Assembly (NCBI GenBank): GCA_964553125.1
Contig: CAZKJW010000001.1
Span: forward strand, 1-64,000
From: Aphodomonas sp964553125
GTDB lineage: Bacteria; Bacillota; Clostridia; Christensenellales; Aristaeellaceae
Direction of reading: 5' to 3'
DNA length: 64,000 bases
Shown here: piece after piece, positions 1 through 8,882 of the stretch
Numbering within the stretch: the first letter of the stretch is position 1
How the letters are laid out: every line of letters starts with the position of its first letter
Notes under the pieces: generated by a model
Told to the model about the DNA's origin: nothing
What the model saw: the letters and a program-made list of their open reading frames with translations, nothing else
Databases searched by the model: none
Translations under genes and position numbers: made by a program

Positions 1-1
1 C

Positions 2-1027
2 ATGGTCACCGATCCCGATAAGATGGAAGCCATTCTTGACAATCCGCTGATCCTCATCACGGACAAGAAGATTTCCAACATTCAGGAGATCCTTCCGCTG
101 CTCGAACAGGTTGTGCAGACCGGCAAGAAGCTGCTCATCATCGCCGAGGATGTTGAAGGCGAAGCGCTTGCGACGCTGGTTGTCAACAAGCTGCGCGGCA
201 CGTTCAACTGCGTCGCCGTCAAGGCTCCCGGCTTCGGCGATCGCCGTAAGGAAATGCTCAAGGATATCGCCATCCTCACCGGCGGCACCGTCATCAGCGA
301 GGAAGTCGGCATCGAGCTGAAGGACGCCACCATGGATATGCTGGGCACCGCCCGTCAGGTCAAGGTGGACAAGGACAACACCACCATCGTCGAGGGCGCC
401 GGCGAAGCCTCCGAAATCAAGGCCCGCATCAGCAGCCTGAAGGCGCAGATCGAAACCACCACCAGCGATTACGACCGCGAGAAGCTCCAGGAGCGCCTGG
501 CGAAGCTGTCCGGCGGCGTCGCGGTGATCGCGGTCGGCGCGGCCACCGAAGTGGAAATGAAGGAACGCAAGCTGCGCATTGAGGACGCTCTGGCGGCGAC
601 CCGCGCGGCTGTCGAAGAAGGCATTGTCCCCGGCGGCGGCGTTGCGCTGCTCAACGTCCTGCCCGAGGTTGTCAAGATGGTTGAGGATTACGAAGGCGAC
701 GCCAAGACCGGCGTGCGCATCGTGCTGCGTGCTCTGGAAGAGCCGATGCGTCAGATCGCGGCGAACGCTGGCATCGAAGGCAGCGTCATCGTGGACAACA
801 TTAAGAAGGCTGGCAAGCCCGGCTACGGCTACGACGCCCGCAAGGACGAATACTGCGACATGGTTGAGCGCGGCATCATCGACCCGACGAAGGTCACCCG
901 CAGCGCGCTGCAGAACGCGGCCAGCATCGCCGCCATGGTGCTCACCACCGAATCGCTCGTCACCGATATCCCCGAGAAGGAGCCTGCTGCCCCCGCGCAG
1001 CCCGGCGGAATGGGCGGCATGTATTGA
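2..1027 (+). CDS. groEL: Chaperonin GroEL, C-terminal part (5' end outside window)
   Basis: ATP-driven ring chaperonin that folds proteins in the cytoplasm together with GroES. The visible 341 residues cover the later apical, intermediate and equatorial domains. Typical signatures are KAPGFGDRRKEML, the AATEVEMKERKLRIEDAL stretch with VAVIAVGAATEVEMKE, and EEGIVPGGGVALL. The C-terminus ends in PGGMGGMY, the flexible GGM tail of the family. The gene has no start here; the reading frame is open to the left edge and roughly 200 residues are missing compared with a normal 540-residue GroEL. A strong terminator follows directly. Identification is certain. Confidence 0.98.
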   Translation: MVTDPDKMEAILDNPLILITDKKISNIQEILPLLEQVVQTGKKLLIIAEDVEGEALATLVVNKLRGTFNCVAVKAPGFGDRRKEMLKDIAILTGGTVISEEVGIELKDATMDMLGTARQVKVDKDNTTIVEGAGEASEIKARISSLKAQIETTTSDYDREKLQERLAKLSGGVAVIAVGAATEVEMKERKLRIEDALAATRAAVEEGIVPGGGVALLNVLPEVVKMVEDYEGDAKTGVRIVLRALEEPMRQIAANAGIEGSVIVDNIKKAGKPGYGYDARKDEYCDMVERGIIDPTKVTRSALQNAASIAAMVLTTESLVTDIPEKEPAAPAQPGGMGGMY

Positions 1028-1054
1028 TCGAAAGGGAACACAAAATGAAAAACA

Positions 1055-1099
1055 GCGCCCGCTCTCGATTTGACCATCGAAGCGGGCGCCGCTTTTTTT
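1055..1099 (+). terminator. Rho-independent terminator after groEL
   Basis: GCGCCCGCT (1055-1063) pairs with AGCGGGCGC (1081-1089), extended inside by TCGAT/ATCGA, followed by a run of seven T (1093-1099). Confidence 0.93.
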
Positions 1100-1112
1100 C
1101 CGGGAGGGACGC

Positions 1113-1930
1113 ATGAAAAACGGAAGGCTGACGGTCGTTCTGCTGGCGCTGCTTGCGGCGGTGGTTGCGCTTTCCGCGACGACGTTTCACGCGGAAGCGC
1201 CGGTGCGGTTCGGCGTTGCCGCAGGACCGGGGAGCTGGTGGGCGTGCGCGTTGCCCGGATTTGCCGGCAGCGACTACACCGTGACGGTCTACCCGGACGA
1301 GGCGGCGCTGCTTGACGCGCTGCACGGCGGCTTGCTCGATGCGGCAGAGGTTACGGCGGATGCTTTTTCCGCGCTGAGCGCGGAAGAATACGCGCCCGTC
1401 GCCGTGACGCGGCGCGCGACGTTGACGCTTGTGCAGCCTGTCCATGCGCCTGCCGCGCCGGACGGGCAGACCGCGCTCGTGCCGGAAATCCTGCGCGGCT
1501 CGGCGGAGGCGGCGCTGCTGGAAACCGCCGCGCCGGGGACGACGCTTGCATTTGCGCCCGAGGAGGAGATTCTGGCGCTGCCGCTGCGGGAACGCTTGCG
1601 CGCGCGTTTCTGCCGGCGGAGACGGCGGCTCGCGCGCTGCGCTCCAACGGGAGCCTTCACGCCGCGCTGGAAGTCTGCGAAGCGTATCGGCTTGCGGCGG
1701 GCGAAAGCGCGCCAGCGGCGGCAGTGATCGCCGTGCGCGCACAGGCGCGCGAGAAGACGCCGAAGCACCTCGCCGCGCTGCTGCGGGCGTGCGAAAGCTC
1801 GCGCGGCTATGCGCAGAATAACGCAAAGAAGGCGGCGCTGCTTTGCGTCCGCTACGGGCTGGACGGCGGCTTCGACGCGGCGGAGATTGCCGCGATGATT
1901 CCGTGCATGGGCTACGAGCAGGGCGAATAA
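1113..1930 (+). pseudogene. Substrate-binding-protein-like gene broken by a frameshift near 1600
   Basis: The first 160 residues start with MKNGRLTVVLLALLAAVVAL, a clear signal peptide. A stretch then resembles periplasmic/lipid-anchored ABC substrate-binding proteins (FGVAAGPGSWW, then DYTVTVYPDEAALLDAL and an AEVTADAF segment). At about 1595-1610, in the run TTGCGCGCGCGTTTC, the sensible reading moves to another frame: LPAETAARALRSNGS, then AVIAVRAQAREKTPKH, and ends CMGYEQGE at 1930. In the original frame the protein becomes arginine-rich nonsense and stops at 1727. Either one base is missing (two extra are also possible) in this GC repeat because of an assembly error, or the gene is a recent pseudogene. 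No transporter partners lie beside it, so the substrate is unknown. Confidence 0.7.
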
Positions 1931-1938
1931 AGACAAAG

Positions 1939-1982
1939 GCCGCATCCCGCTGAAGAACTGCGCGGCGGGATGCGGCTTTTTT
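1939..1982 (+). terminator. Terminator between convergent genes
   Basis: GCCGCATCCCGC (1939-1950) pairs with GCGGGATGCGGC (1965-1976), then six T. It lies between the plus-strand gene ending at 1930 and the molybdenum operon ending at 2006 on the other strand. The opposite flank reads CTTTGTCTTT on the minus strand, so it may act in both directions. Confidence 0.9.
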
Positions 1983-2005
1983 GCATGGGTTTGGGTTTGG
2001 GGCGC

Positions 2006-2908
2006 TTATACGCGCTCCACTTCAACGACGCATTCGTTCTTGAGACGGCCGACCAGATATTGCAGCGCGTCAATGACGTGCGGGCGGATATCGCCGCCGA
2101 CAAGCACGAGCATGATGTCGTCGCCGACGGCCAATTCGCCCTCGTTCAGCCACGCCTTCACATAGACAATGCCCTCCATGCGGAGCGTGTCGGCGATGGC
2201 GGCTTCCATTTTTGCGCGGTCGTAGGAGAAGGTCATGCCGACGACGGGCGGCGTGTCCTTCGCGCCATTGCGCACGGCGGCCTTCGCCGTGCCGCGGACG
2301 ACGCCGTTGTGCGTGAGGTACATGCCCGCCTTGTCGGCGTTGGGGGCGGATTTCGCTTCGCGAAGCCATGCGTCAATGGACGGCGCCGCCTTGGCGGTCT
2401 GCGACTTCATGGGCGCTGCGCAGTCCGCCGAGCCTTCCGAAGCGAGCATGTCCAGCCCGTGCTTGACCGGCTCGACGACGGCGAGGAAATTCTCCGTCGC
2501 CGCCTTGGGGCTGCCGGGCAGGTTGAGGATGAGCGTGCGGCCGCGAATGCCCGCAACGCCGCGGGAGAGGCAGCCGCGCGGCGTGATTTTCGTGCTTTCC
2601 GCGCGCATCAGCTCAGGGATGCCGGGCGTGGCGCGCTCCATCACGCCCATGGTTGCTTCGGGCGTTACATCGCGGGGCGAAAAGCCCGTGCCGCCGGTCG
2701 TCAGAACCAGCCCGACGCGCAGCTCGTCGCAGCACTTGATAAGCTCCGCCTGAATCTGCGCCGCTTCGTCCGGCACAATGGAAACATACGCCGTGCGGAA
2801 GCCGTGCTCGCATAGCAGCGCTGCAAGCGCCGGGCCGCTCTTGTCCTCCCGCTCGCCGCGCGAGCCTTTATCGCTGACCGTAATCACCGCTGCGGAATAT
2901 TCTTTCAT
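2006..2908 (-). CDS. MogA/MoaB domain fused to a degenerate MoaE-like domain
   Basis: Residues 1-160 are a MogA/MoaB-type molybdopterin adenylyltransferase: ITVSDKGSRGEREDKSG at the start, LTTGGTGFSPRDVTPEA, then LNLPGSPKAATENF. This domain activates molybdopterin as the AMP ester before molybdate insertion. From about residue 185 a second domain aligns with MoaE, the catalytic subunit of molybdopterin synthase: GVVRG matches the family GxVR, then GELAVGDD, and a final RLKNECVVEVE. The lysine in RLK is kept, but the second catalytic lysine of the family motif (LKxxxPxWK) and the HR pair are not visible. No moaD is seen nearby. Last gene of the mod-moe-moa operon, 2 bp after the MobB-MoaC gene. 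The adenylyltransferase call is secure; activity of the MoaE-like part is doubtful. Confidence 0.85.
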   Translation of the reverse strand: MKEYSAAVITVSDKGSRGEREDKSGPALAALLCEHGFRTAYVSIVPDEAAQIQAELIKCCDELRVGLVLTTGGTGFSPRDVTPEATMGVMERATPGIPELMRAESTKITPRGCLSRGVAGIRGRTLILNLPGSPKAATENFLAVVEPVKHGLDMLASEGSADCAAPMKSQTAKAAPSIDAWLREAKSAPNADKAGMYLTHNGVVRGTAKAAVRNGAKDTPPVVGMTFSYDRAKMEAAIADTLRMEGIVYVKAWLNEGELAVGDDIMLVLVGGDIRPHVIDALQYLVGRLKNECVVEVERV

Positions 2909-2910
2909 GC

Positions 2911-3900
2911 TTATGCTTCCTTTCTTTTGAAATCGCCGTGAACGCCGCCCGTCTTTTCAAGCAGGCGAACGTCGGAAATCACGATGTCCTTCTGAACTGC
3001 CTTGCACATATCGTACACCGTCAGCGCCGCAATGGACACTGCCGAGAGCGCTTCCATTTCCACGCCGGTCTGTCCGTCGCAGGAAGCCGTCGCGCGGATG
3101 TTGACGGCGCAACGCGCCTCGTCGAGCGTAAGCTCAAGGTTCACGCCCGTGATCATGACCGGATGGCACATGGGGATGATATCCGGCGTGCGCTTCGCGC
3201 CCATAATCCCGGCAACCTGCGCGACGGTGAGCACGTCGCCTTTTTTCATTCCGCCGGTTTTGATCAGTGCAAAGGTTTCGCGGCTGACCAGCACGCGCGC
3301 TCCGGCAACCGCCATGCGGTGCGACGGCGCTTTTTCGCCGACGTTCACCATTTTCGCGCGGCCCTGCTCGTTGAAGTGCGTGAAGTCCGCCTCGTTTTTA
3401 ACGCCGGCACAGCGCAGCCCGGCATATTCCATAATGAAATCCGCAAGCGGTTCGATGTCGTCCAGCCCGAAGCAGGGAAGCCCGGCGGGAATGTCGCCGC
3501 AATCGGTCACGACGGCAAGAAAGCGGCTCGGATCGGCCGTGAAGCCCTTGCCGGTTTCCGCGCGGCAGACGCCGATCATGGGCAGATCCTCGTTTTTGTA
3601 GCCCTCGACCAGAATCAGATCCACGCCGTCGATGCGCTCGATGATTTCGTGGATGGAGCGCTCGCGCTGCTCGATGAACGCCGTTTTGGCGGGGGAGCCG
3701 ATGACCGTTACGTCCGAGCCCGCCTGCGCGAAGCGCCATGTGTCCTTCCCTTCGTGATCGATGTCGAAGCCGTGTACGTCGTGCTTGACGACGGCGAGGC
3801 GCACGTTTCTGTGCTTCAGGCAGCGCACGACCTTTTCAATGAGCGTCGTTTTGCCCGTACCGGAATAGGCCGCGAAGGCGATTGCGGGAATGAAAGGCAT
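2911..3900 (-). CDS. MobB-MoaC fusion: GTP-binding cofactor adaptor plus cyclic pyranopterin monophosphate synthase
   Basis: Residues 1-160 are MobB-like: a P-loop in AYSGTGKTTLIEKV near the start and VKHDVHGFDIDHEGKDTWRF, which is typical of the family that helps make molybdopterin guanine dinucleotide. Residues 170-329 are MoaC: FTHFNEQGRAKMVNVGEK, TPDIIPMCHPVMITGV and GQTGVEMEALSAVSIAALT with the CHP and GVEMEAL catalytic signatures. MoaC turns the MoaA product into cyclic pyranopterin monophosphate. It lies 4 bp downstream of moaA in the same operon. Both halves are full length, so this looks like a true fusion and not a missed stop. A MobB domain would suggest a dinucleotide cofactor, but no MobA of the guanylyl type is in the window; the MocA-like gene at 14263 is the nearest candidate. 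Confidence 0.92.
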   Translation of the reverse strand: MPFIPAIAFAAYSGTGKTTLIEKVVRCLKHRNVRLAVVKHDVHGFDIDHEGKDTWRFAQAGSDVTVIGSPAKTAFIEQRERSIHEIIERIDGVDLILVEGYKNEDLPMIGVCRAETGKGFTADPSRFLAVVTDCGDIPAGLPCFGLDDIEPLADFIMEYAGLRCAGVKNEADFTHFNEQGRAKMVNVGEKAPSHRMAVAGARVLVSRETFALIKTGGMKKGDVLTVAQVAGIMGAKRTPDIIPMCHPVMITGVNLELTLDEARCAVNIRATASCDGQTGVEMEALSAVSIAALTVYDMCKAVQKDIVISDVRLLEKTGGVHGDFKRKEA

Positions 3901-3904
3901 TGCT

Positions 3905-4858
3905 TTATCCTCCGATCTGGTTCATGTTTCTTGCTGCCTGCGAATGCTGCGCTGCCGACAGCTCTGCATGGCAGGACGGCTTTTCATAGATGACCCTGCG
4001 CATTGTTTCAAGCATCGCCTGCGGGGAAAGCCCCTTGAGCGGGATCTCGTCTGCGGAGTGCAGGCAGGGCTTGAGCTTGCCGTCCGCCGTCAGGCGGATG
4101 CGGTTGCAGGAGGCGCAGAAATGGTCGCTCACCGGGCTGATGAGGCCGATATTTCCCTTTGCGCCCGGAAGCCGGTACAGGCGCGCCACGCCGCCGTCGG
4201 CCGCAACCGGCTGCGCGCCGGACAGATGCGCCAGCACCGCGGTGCACGGAATAAACGCCTCCGCCGAAAACGCGCCGCCGTCCAGCATGGGCATCAGCTC
4301 GATGAAGCGCACGTCCACGGGGTATTTCTGCGTCAGCGCCGCAAGCGGCTCGATTTCGTCGTTGTTGAAGCCGCCGATCAGCACGACGTTGATTTTGATT
4401 TTTTCAAAGCCCGCGTCAAGCGCCGCATGGAAGCCGGCCAGCGCGTCCTCAAGCCGCCCTGTGCGCGTGATGTGCGCGTATTTTTCCGGGTCAAGCGTGT
4501 CCAGGCTGAAGTTGATCCGGCTCACGCCGGCCGCGCGCAGGCCCTTCGCCAGATGGGGCAGCCGTACGCCGTTTGTGGTGAGGCAAACCTCGCGGATGCC
4601 CTCCACATGCGCCGTGCGCGCGCAGATGGAAACGATGTTCGGCTTCACAAGCGGCTCGCCGCCCGTGATGCGCACTTTGGTGATGCCCAGCGCCGCCGCA
4701 GCCTCCACGGCGGCAATCATTTCATCCTCGGTCAGCATGGATTCGTGCGGCTTCTTGCACACGCCCTCCTCGGGCATACAATAGCGGCAGCGAAGGTTGC
4801 ACAGCTCCGTGACTGAGAGCCGGAGATAGGAAATCTCCCGTCCATATTGATCCTTCAT
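3905..4858 (-). CDS. moaA: GTP 3',8-cyclase MoaA (radical SAM)
   Basis: First step of molybdopterin synthesis from GTP. The radical-SAM cluster motif CNLRCRYC is at residues 20-27, followed by ITGGEP (SAM binding). The second iron-sulfur cluster of MoaA is formed by CASCNRIRLTADGKLKPC near residues 245-262. The protein ends in RNMNQIGG, with the diglycine tail that MoaA needs for activity. Length 317, normal. It starts 3 bp after the stop of the MoeA-like gene and ends 4 bp before the MobB-MoaC gene, so it is translated as part of the molybdenum operon. Confidence 0.97.
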   Translation of the reverse strand: MKDQYGREISYLRLSVTELCNLRCRYCMPEEGVCKKPHESMLTEDEMIAAVEAAAALGITKVRITGGEPLVKPNIVSICARTAHVEGIREVCLTTNGVRLPHLAKGLRAAGVSRINFSLDTLDPEKYAHITRTGRLEDALAGFHAALDAGFEKIKINVVLIGGFNNDEIEPLAALTQKYPVDVRFIELMPMLDGGAFSAEAFIPCTAVLAHLSGAQPVAADGGVARLYRLPGAKGNIGLISPVSDHFCASCNRIRLTADGKLKPCLHSADEIPLKGLSPQAMLETMRRVIYEKPSCHAELSAAQHSQAARNMNQIGG

Positions 4859-4861
4859 CGC

Positions 4862-5878
4862 TCAATACCTGCCGAATGTACAGTTGGGGAAGTGGCACGC
4901 CTTGCACATCTGGCACAGGCCGCCGTCGCCGAGGCGGACAAGGTCGGCCTTTGTCAGCTTGTCGCCGGCAAAAATCTGCGGCAGCAGCACGTCGAAGATC
5001 GTCGTGGGCAGGCTGATCGCCGCGCCCGGAACGCCGAGAATGGCGGTTTCGCCCAGATAAGCGACGAGCGTCATGTTGCCCGGCTGCGACGGCACGCCGT
5101 GCGAGACGATTTCCGCGCCGAGGCGGCGGATTGCGGTGGGCGTAAGGTCGTCCGGATCGACGGACATGCCGCCGGTGAAAATGAGAAAATCCGCGCCGTT
5201 TTCCAGATGCCGCTTTGCGGCGCTGACGATCATGTCCAGATCGTCGTCGCAGAAGGTTACGCCCAGAATTTCGGCGGGGTAGGCCGCCATTTTGCGGCGG
5301 ACAACCGGCTCGAATTTATCCTTGATGCGCCCGGAATACACTTCGGAGCCGGTGATGACGACGCCGATTTTTTTGTGCGCGTATGCGCGCAGATCCAGCA
5401 GCTTCCTGCCGCGGCAGAGCGTTTCCGCCGCAAGAATCTGCGTTTCTTTTGTGACCAGCGGCACGATGCGCATACTCGCCAGCCGCGCGCCGGGCTCCAC
5501 GGGGTAATGATCCGGCAGCGTGGAAATGGTGATATCGCCGATGGAGTTGATTTCGTGCAGCAGCGCGGTATCGACGCGAAACAAGCCGCGCGTGTCGGCC
5601 ATCAGCAGCACTTTGCCCTCTGAGGGCGCCGTGTAGTGCGCGCCGTCCACCGGCGCCATGGCCGCCATGCGCAGTGCGCAGTCTTCCTCGTGGATTTCGC
5701 CCGCGTTTTCTTCCCAGACGAAGATGTGCTTCTTGCCGATATTGAGCAGCTCCTCAATATCTTCCTCGCGGATGACATGCCCGCGCTTGAACGCCGCGCC
5801 CTTGAAGCCGTCCACCATTTTTGTGATATCATGGCAGAGCGTCATGCCGACGGCCTGATCGACAGAAATCTTTTTCAT
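4862..5878 (-). CDS. Molybdopterin-binding protein, second MoeA/MogA-like gene with C-terminal cysteine cluster
   Basis: 338 residues starting MKKISVDQAVGMTL. The ATG overlaps the stop of moeA as ATGA. The central region has the MoCF-biosynthesis fold: IGVVITGSEVYSGRI, then LIFTGGMSVDPDDLTP and ILGVPGA. The family binds molybdopterin; its exact role beside a true MoeA is not settled. The last 20 residues carry four cysteines (CQMCKACHFPNCTFG), which could hold zinc or an iron-sulfur cluster and are absent from standard MoeA. The start was chosen over an upstream in-frame Met because the upstream part is low-complexity and overlaps moeA. Part of the molybdenum operon. Confidence 0.85.
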   Translation of the reverse strand: MKKISVDQAVGMTLCHDITKMVDGFKGAAFKRGHVIREEDIEELLNIGKKHIFVWEENAGEIHEEDCALRMAAMAPVDGAHYTAPSEGKVLLMADTRGLFRVDTALLHEINSIGDITISTLPDHYPVEPGARLASMRIVPLVTKETQILAAETLCRGRKLLDLRAYAHKKIGVVITGSEVYSGRIKDKFEPVVRRKMAAYPAEILGVTFCDDDLDMIVSAAKRHLENGADFLIFTGGMSVDPDDLTPTAIRRLGAEIVSHGVPSQPGNMTLVAYLGETAILGVPGAAISLPTTIFDVLLPQIFAGDKLTKADLVRLGDGGLCQMCKACHFPNCTFGRY

Positions 5879-7089
5879 AGCATAAATCCTTTCAGTACGG
5901 TTCCTGCGGGGAGCGCGCCGCTTTCCGGCGGCACAATCGCCATAACATTGCAGCCGATCACGCTCGAAAGCATCACATTGCCCTGCCCGCTTGCAAGGCG
6001 CATCGCCGCCTTTCCGCCGCAAAGCTCCAGCCTGCCGCGCAGAATGCGTCCGCCGGGGCTCGGCTTGGAGAAGCCGCTTTGCAGCGTCAGCTCGATTTCG
6101 GGCGGAACAGGCTGCGCCCAGCCCGCCATTTTTTGCAGCACGGGCAGCGCGATGCAATAGAAATTCGTCAGTGCGCTCGCTGGATTGCCCGACAGGCCGA
6201 AGACCGGCTTGCCATCCTTCACGCCGTAAGCGCACGCCATGCCGGGCTTGAGGTTCACGCGGCGCACGAGAATTTCCACGCCTGCGGCCTGCATTGCGGC
6301 GGGCGTGAGGTCATAGTCGCCGGCGGATACGCCGCCGGTCAGCATGACCGCGTCGCAGGAGGCGAGCCCTTCCGCGATGCGGCGCGCGATATTCTGCGTT
6401 TCATCTCCGGCAAGCCCGAGATACACCGGCGTCATGCGCTTCTCTTTGAGAATCGCCGTCAGCGCGTGCCGGTTGGAGTTGTGGATTTTGCCCGGCGCAA
6501 GCGCCGTCTCGGCCTCCACCACTTCGTTGCCGGTGGAGATGAGCCCCACGCGCAGCGTGCGATAGACCAGCGGCCATGCCTCGCCCTGCGCGGCGAGCGT
6601 GCCGGCGGTTCCTGCGTCGATTGCGTCGCCGCGGCGCGCGAGCACCGTTCCCTTGCGCACATCCTCGCCTGCCGTCACGATATTCTCTCCAGGCGCGACG
6701 GGCGCAAAGAGCGTGACGGTTTCTTTTGTAAACTCCGTGCGCTCATACATGCACACGCAGTCTGCGCCCACGGGGATCGGCGCGCCGGTGAGGATTTTGC
6801 TCGCTGTGCCCGCGGTGATTTTCTTTGTGGGCGTTGCGCCCGCGGGGATTTCTTCAAGCACTGCGAGCGTGACGGGATGCTCCTTCGACGCGCACTGCGT
6901 GTCCTGCGAGCGGAAGGCGTAGCCGTCGTAGGGCGAGCGATCGAACGGCGGGATGTTTTCCGCCGCGACCAGATCCTGCGCCAGAATGCGCCCGGCGCTT
7001 TCCTCAAGCGCGGCGCGCTCTGTTTCCACGGGGGAAACAAGCCCGAGCAGCAAATCGCGCGCAGCGGTGAATTCCATGGATTTTTTCAT
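5875..7089 (-). CDS. moeA: Molybdopterin molybdenumtransferase MoeA
   Basis: 404 residues starting MKKSMEF, with AAGGAG about 9 bases upstream inside the end of modC. The family's order is complete: domain I/III start with PPFDRSPYDGYAFRS, then GADCVCMYE in domain II, the molybdopterin-binding domain with STGNEVVE, LTGGVSAGDYDL, and the C-terminal beta-barrel. MoeA inserts molybdate into adenylylated molybdopterin supplied by the MogA domain encoded at 2006-2908. It lies 5 bp after modC, coupling molybdate import to insertion. Confidence 0.96.
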   Translation of the reverse strand: MKKSMEFTAARDLLLGLVSPVETERAALEESAGRILAQDLVAAENIPPFDRSPYDGYAFRSQDTQCASKEHPVTLAVLEEIPAGATPTKKITAGTASKILTGAPIPVGADCVCMYERTEFTKETVTLFAPVAPGENIVTAGEDVRKGTVLARRGDAIDAGTAGTLAAQGEAWPLVYRTLRVGLISTGNEVVEAETALAPGKIHNSNRHALTAILKEKRMTPVYLGLAGDETQNIARRIAEGLASCDAVMLTGGVSAGDYDLTPAAMQAAGVEILVRRVNLKPGMACAYGVKDGKPVFGLSGNPASALTNFYCIALPVLQKMAGWAQPVPPEIELTLQSGFSKPSPGGRILRGRLELCGGKAAMRLASGQGNVMLSSVIGCNVMAIVPPESGALPAGTVLKGFML

Positions 7090-7094
7090 TGGCT

Positions 7095-8132
7095 TTACTC
7101 CTTGAGCAGCAATATATTTTCCGACGGCAGGCTGACCGTGACAGAATCCGCACGAAGCTGGCTCCATGCGCTTTTGTCCAGTTCCCAGCCGATCGGATTT
7201 GCTTCCTGTTGCCCCTGCGGCCTGAGCATAACGGTGAACGAGAAGGGATTCTCAATTTCCTCGACCACTTCGCAGCGCAGCATGTTTTCCTGCGAATCGC
7301 CGCAGAGAATGTCGTGCATCCGGATGCCCGCGTGCGTCGCGCCGCCGATATCGGCGGGCGTTTTCAGCGTGACGCCCCAAGCGGGCGCATAGGCGAGGCG
7401 CTCGCCGCGCTTCTCAATCCGCGTGACGTTCTTGCAGCCGGTGAGGATTGCGCCGTTCACCGTTTCCGGGTTTGCAAAGACAGCTTTCTTCGAGCCGATC
7501 GTTTCGATGCCGCCGTTGTTCATAATCGCGATATGATCGGAAAGCCGGAAGGCCTCGTCGCGGTTATGGGAAACGAGCAGCACCGTCTTGCCGAACCGGC
7601 CGATGGCGCTTCGCAGCTCGCTTTCCAGCTGAAAGCGCAGGTGGCTGTCCAGCGCCGAGAACGGCTCGTCCAGCAAAAGCAGCTCCGGCTGGTTGATCAG
7701 AATGCGCGCCAGCGCTACGCGCTGCTGCTGGCCGCCCGAGAGCTGAGCGGGCTTCTTTTTCTCCATGCCGTCTAAGTGCATGGTGGAAATCATCTCCGCG
7801 ATGCGCGCCTTCTCGTTTGCCTTCTCCCGCACGCCGCAGGCAATATTCTGCCAGACGGTCATATTCGGAAACAGCGCGTATTGCTGGAACAGATAGCCGA
7901 CCCGGCGCTTCTGCGGCGCGAGGTTGATGTGCCTGTCCGAGTCGAACAGCGTCACGCCGTCGAGAAGGATGCGGCCGTGGTCCGGCGTTTCAATGCCGGC
8001 GATACATTTGAGCGTCATGCTTTTTCCGCAGCCGGACGCGCCCAGCAGCGCGAGGACATCGTTCTCGGCTTCAAACTGAACCTTCAGGCGGAACGCGCCG
8101 AGCGTTTTGTCAATATCCACATACAGAGCCAT
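7095..8132 (-). CDS. modC: Molybdate ABC transporter ATP-binding protein ModC
   Basis: 345 residues starting MALYVDI. The start codon overlaps the stop of modB by one base (TAATG). Walker A is GASGCGKSMT, the ABC signature LSGGQQQRVALAR, and Walker B LLLLDEPFSALD. The last 110 residues form the molybdate-binding MOP/TOBE domain typical of ModC. An upstream in-frame Met would overlap modB deeply and was rejected. It powers molybdate (or tungstate) import with ModA and ModB. Confidence 0.96.
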   Translation of the reverse strand: MALYVDIDKTLGAFRLKVQFEAENDVLALLGASGCGKSMTLKCIAGIETPDHGRILLDGVTLFDSDRHINLAPQKRRVGYLFQQYALFPNMTVWQNIACGVREKANEKARIAEMISTMHLDGMEKKKPAQLSGGQQQRVALARILINQPELLLLDEPFSALDSHLRFQLESELRSAIGRFGKTVLLVSHNRDEAFRLSDHIAIMNNGGIETIGSKKAVFANPETVNGAILTGCKNVTRIEKRGERLAYAPAWGVTLKTPADIGGATHAGIRMHDILCGDSQENMLRCEVVEEIENPFSFTVMLRPQGQQEANPIGWELDKSAWSQLRADSVTVSLPSENILLLKE

Positions 8133-8806
8133 TACGCCGCCCTCCTTCCGCGCCGCTGCTTTTTCTCCAGCATGTTCACGGCCAGCAGCACCACGGCGGA
8201 AATGGCCATGTTGATCATGACCCACTGAAAGGCGAGCACGTCGTTGTTGGTGCGCCAGAGCTGATAGACGGTGGTGGAGATGGTCGCCGTGCGCCCCGGC
8301 GTATAGCCGGCGATCATGCTCGTCGCGCCGTATTCGCCCAGCGCTCTGGCAAAGGCCAGAACGGTTCCCGCCAGAATGCCCTGACGGCAGCAGGGCATAC
8401 GGATGCGCCAGAAGATATAGGTGTTGGAAAGGCCGAGCGTCTTTCCGGCATAGGCGAGCGTTTCGTCGAAGGCTTCAAAGGCGCCGCGCGCCGTGCGATA
8501 CATCAGCGGAAAAATGACGACGGTTGTGGCGAAAATGGCCGACCACCATGTCATGGTCAGCTTGATGCCGAAGGTTTGCAGCACCCACGCGCCGATGACG
8601 CGCTTCGGCCCGAGCACGCGCAGCAGCAGATACCCTACGACCGTGGGCGGAAGAACCAGCGGCATGGTAAGCGCCACGTCGAGAAGCCCCTTCACAAGAC
8701 GCGGCGCTTTTGCGATATAATAAGCAGAAAAAATGCCGAGAAAAAAGATGATCACCGTGCTGATTCCGGCGATGCGCAGAGAGTTGACAAGCGGAAACCA
8801 GTCCAT
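8132..8806 (-). CDS. modB: Molybdate ABC transporter permease ModB
   Basis: 224 residues starting MDWFPLVNSL, with five or more membrane segments. The permease loop ALGEYGATSMIAG matches the EAA-type coupling motif of ModB, and LTMPLVLPPTVVGYLLL is typical of the family. It starts 76 bp after the stop of modA and ends overlapping modC. Cytoplasmic membrane channel of the molybdate importer. Confidence 0.95.
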   Translation of the reverse strand: MDWFPLVNSLRIAGISTVIIFFLGIFSAYYIAKAPRLVKGLLDVALTMPLVLPPTVVGYLLLRVLGPKRVIGAWVLQTFGIKLTMTWWSAIFATTVVIFPLMYRTARGAFEAFDETLAYAGKTLGLSNTYIFWRIRMPCCRQGILAGTVLAFARALGEYGATSMIAGYTPGRTATISTTVYQLWRTNNDVLAFQWVMINMAISAVVLLAVNMLEKKQRRGRRAA

Positions 8807-8882
8807 GACTTCACCCGACTTTCGGAAAATAAGAAAAGACGGACGGCGACGAATCGCCGCCCGCCTCAAAGCGCGGAGTTGA

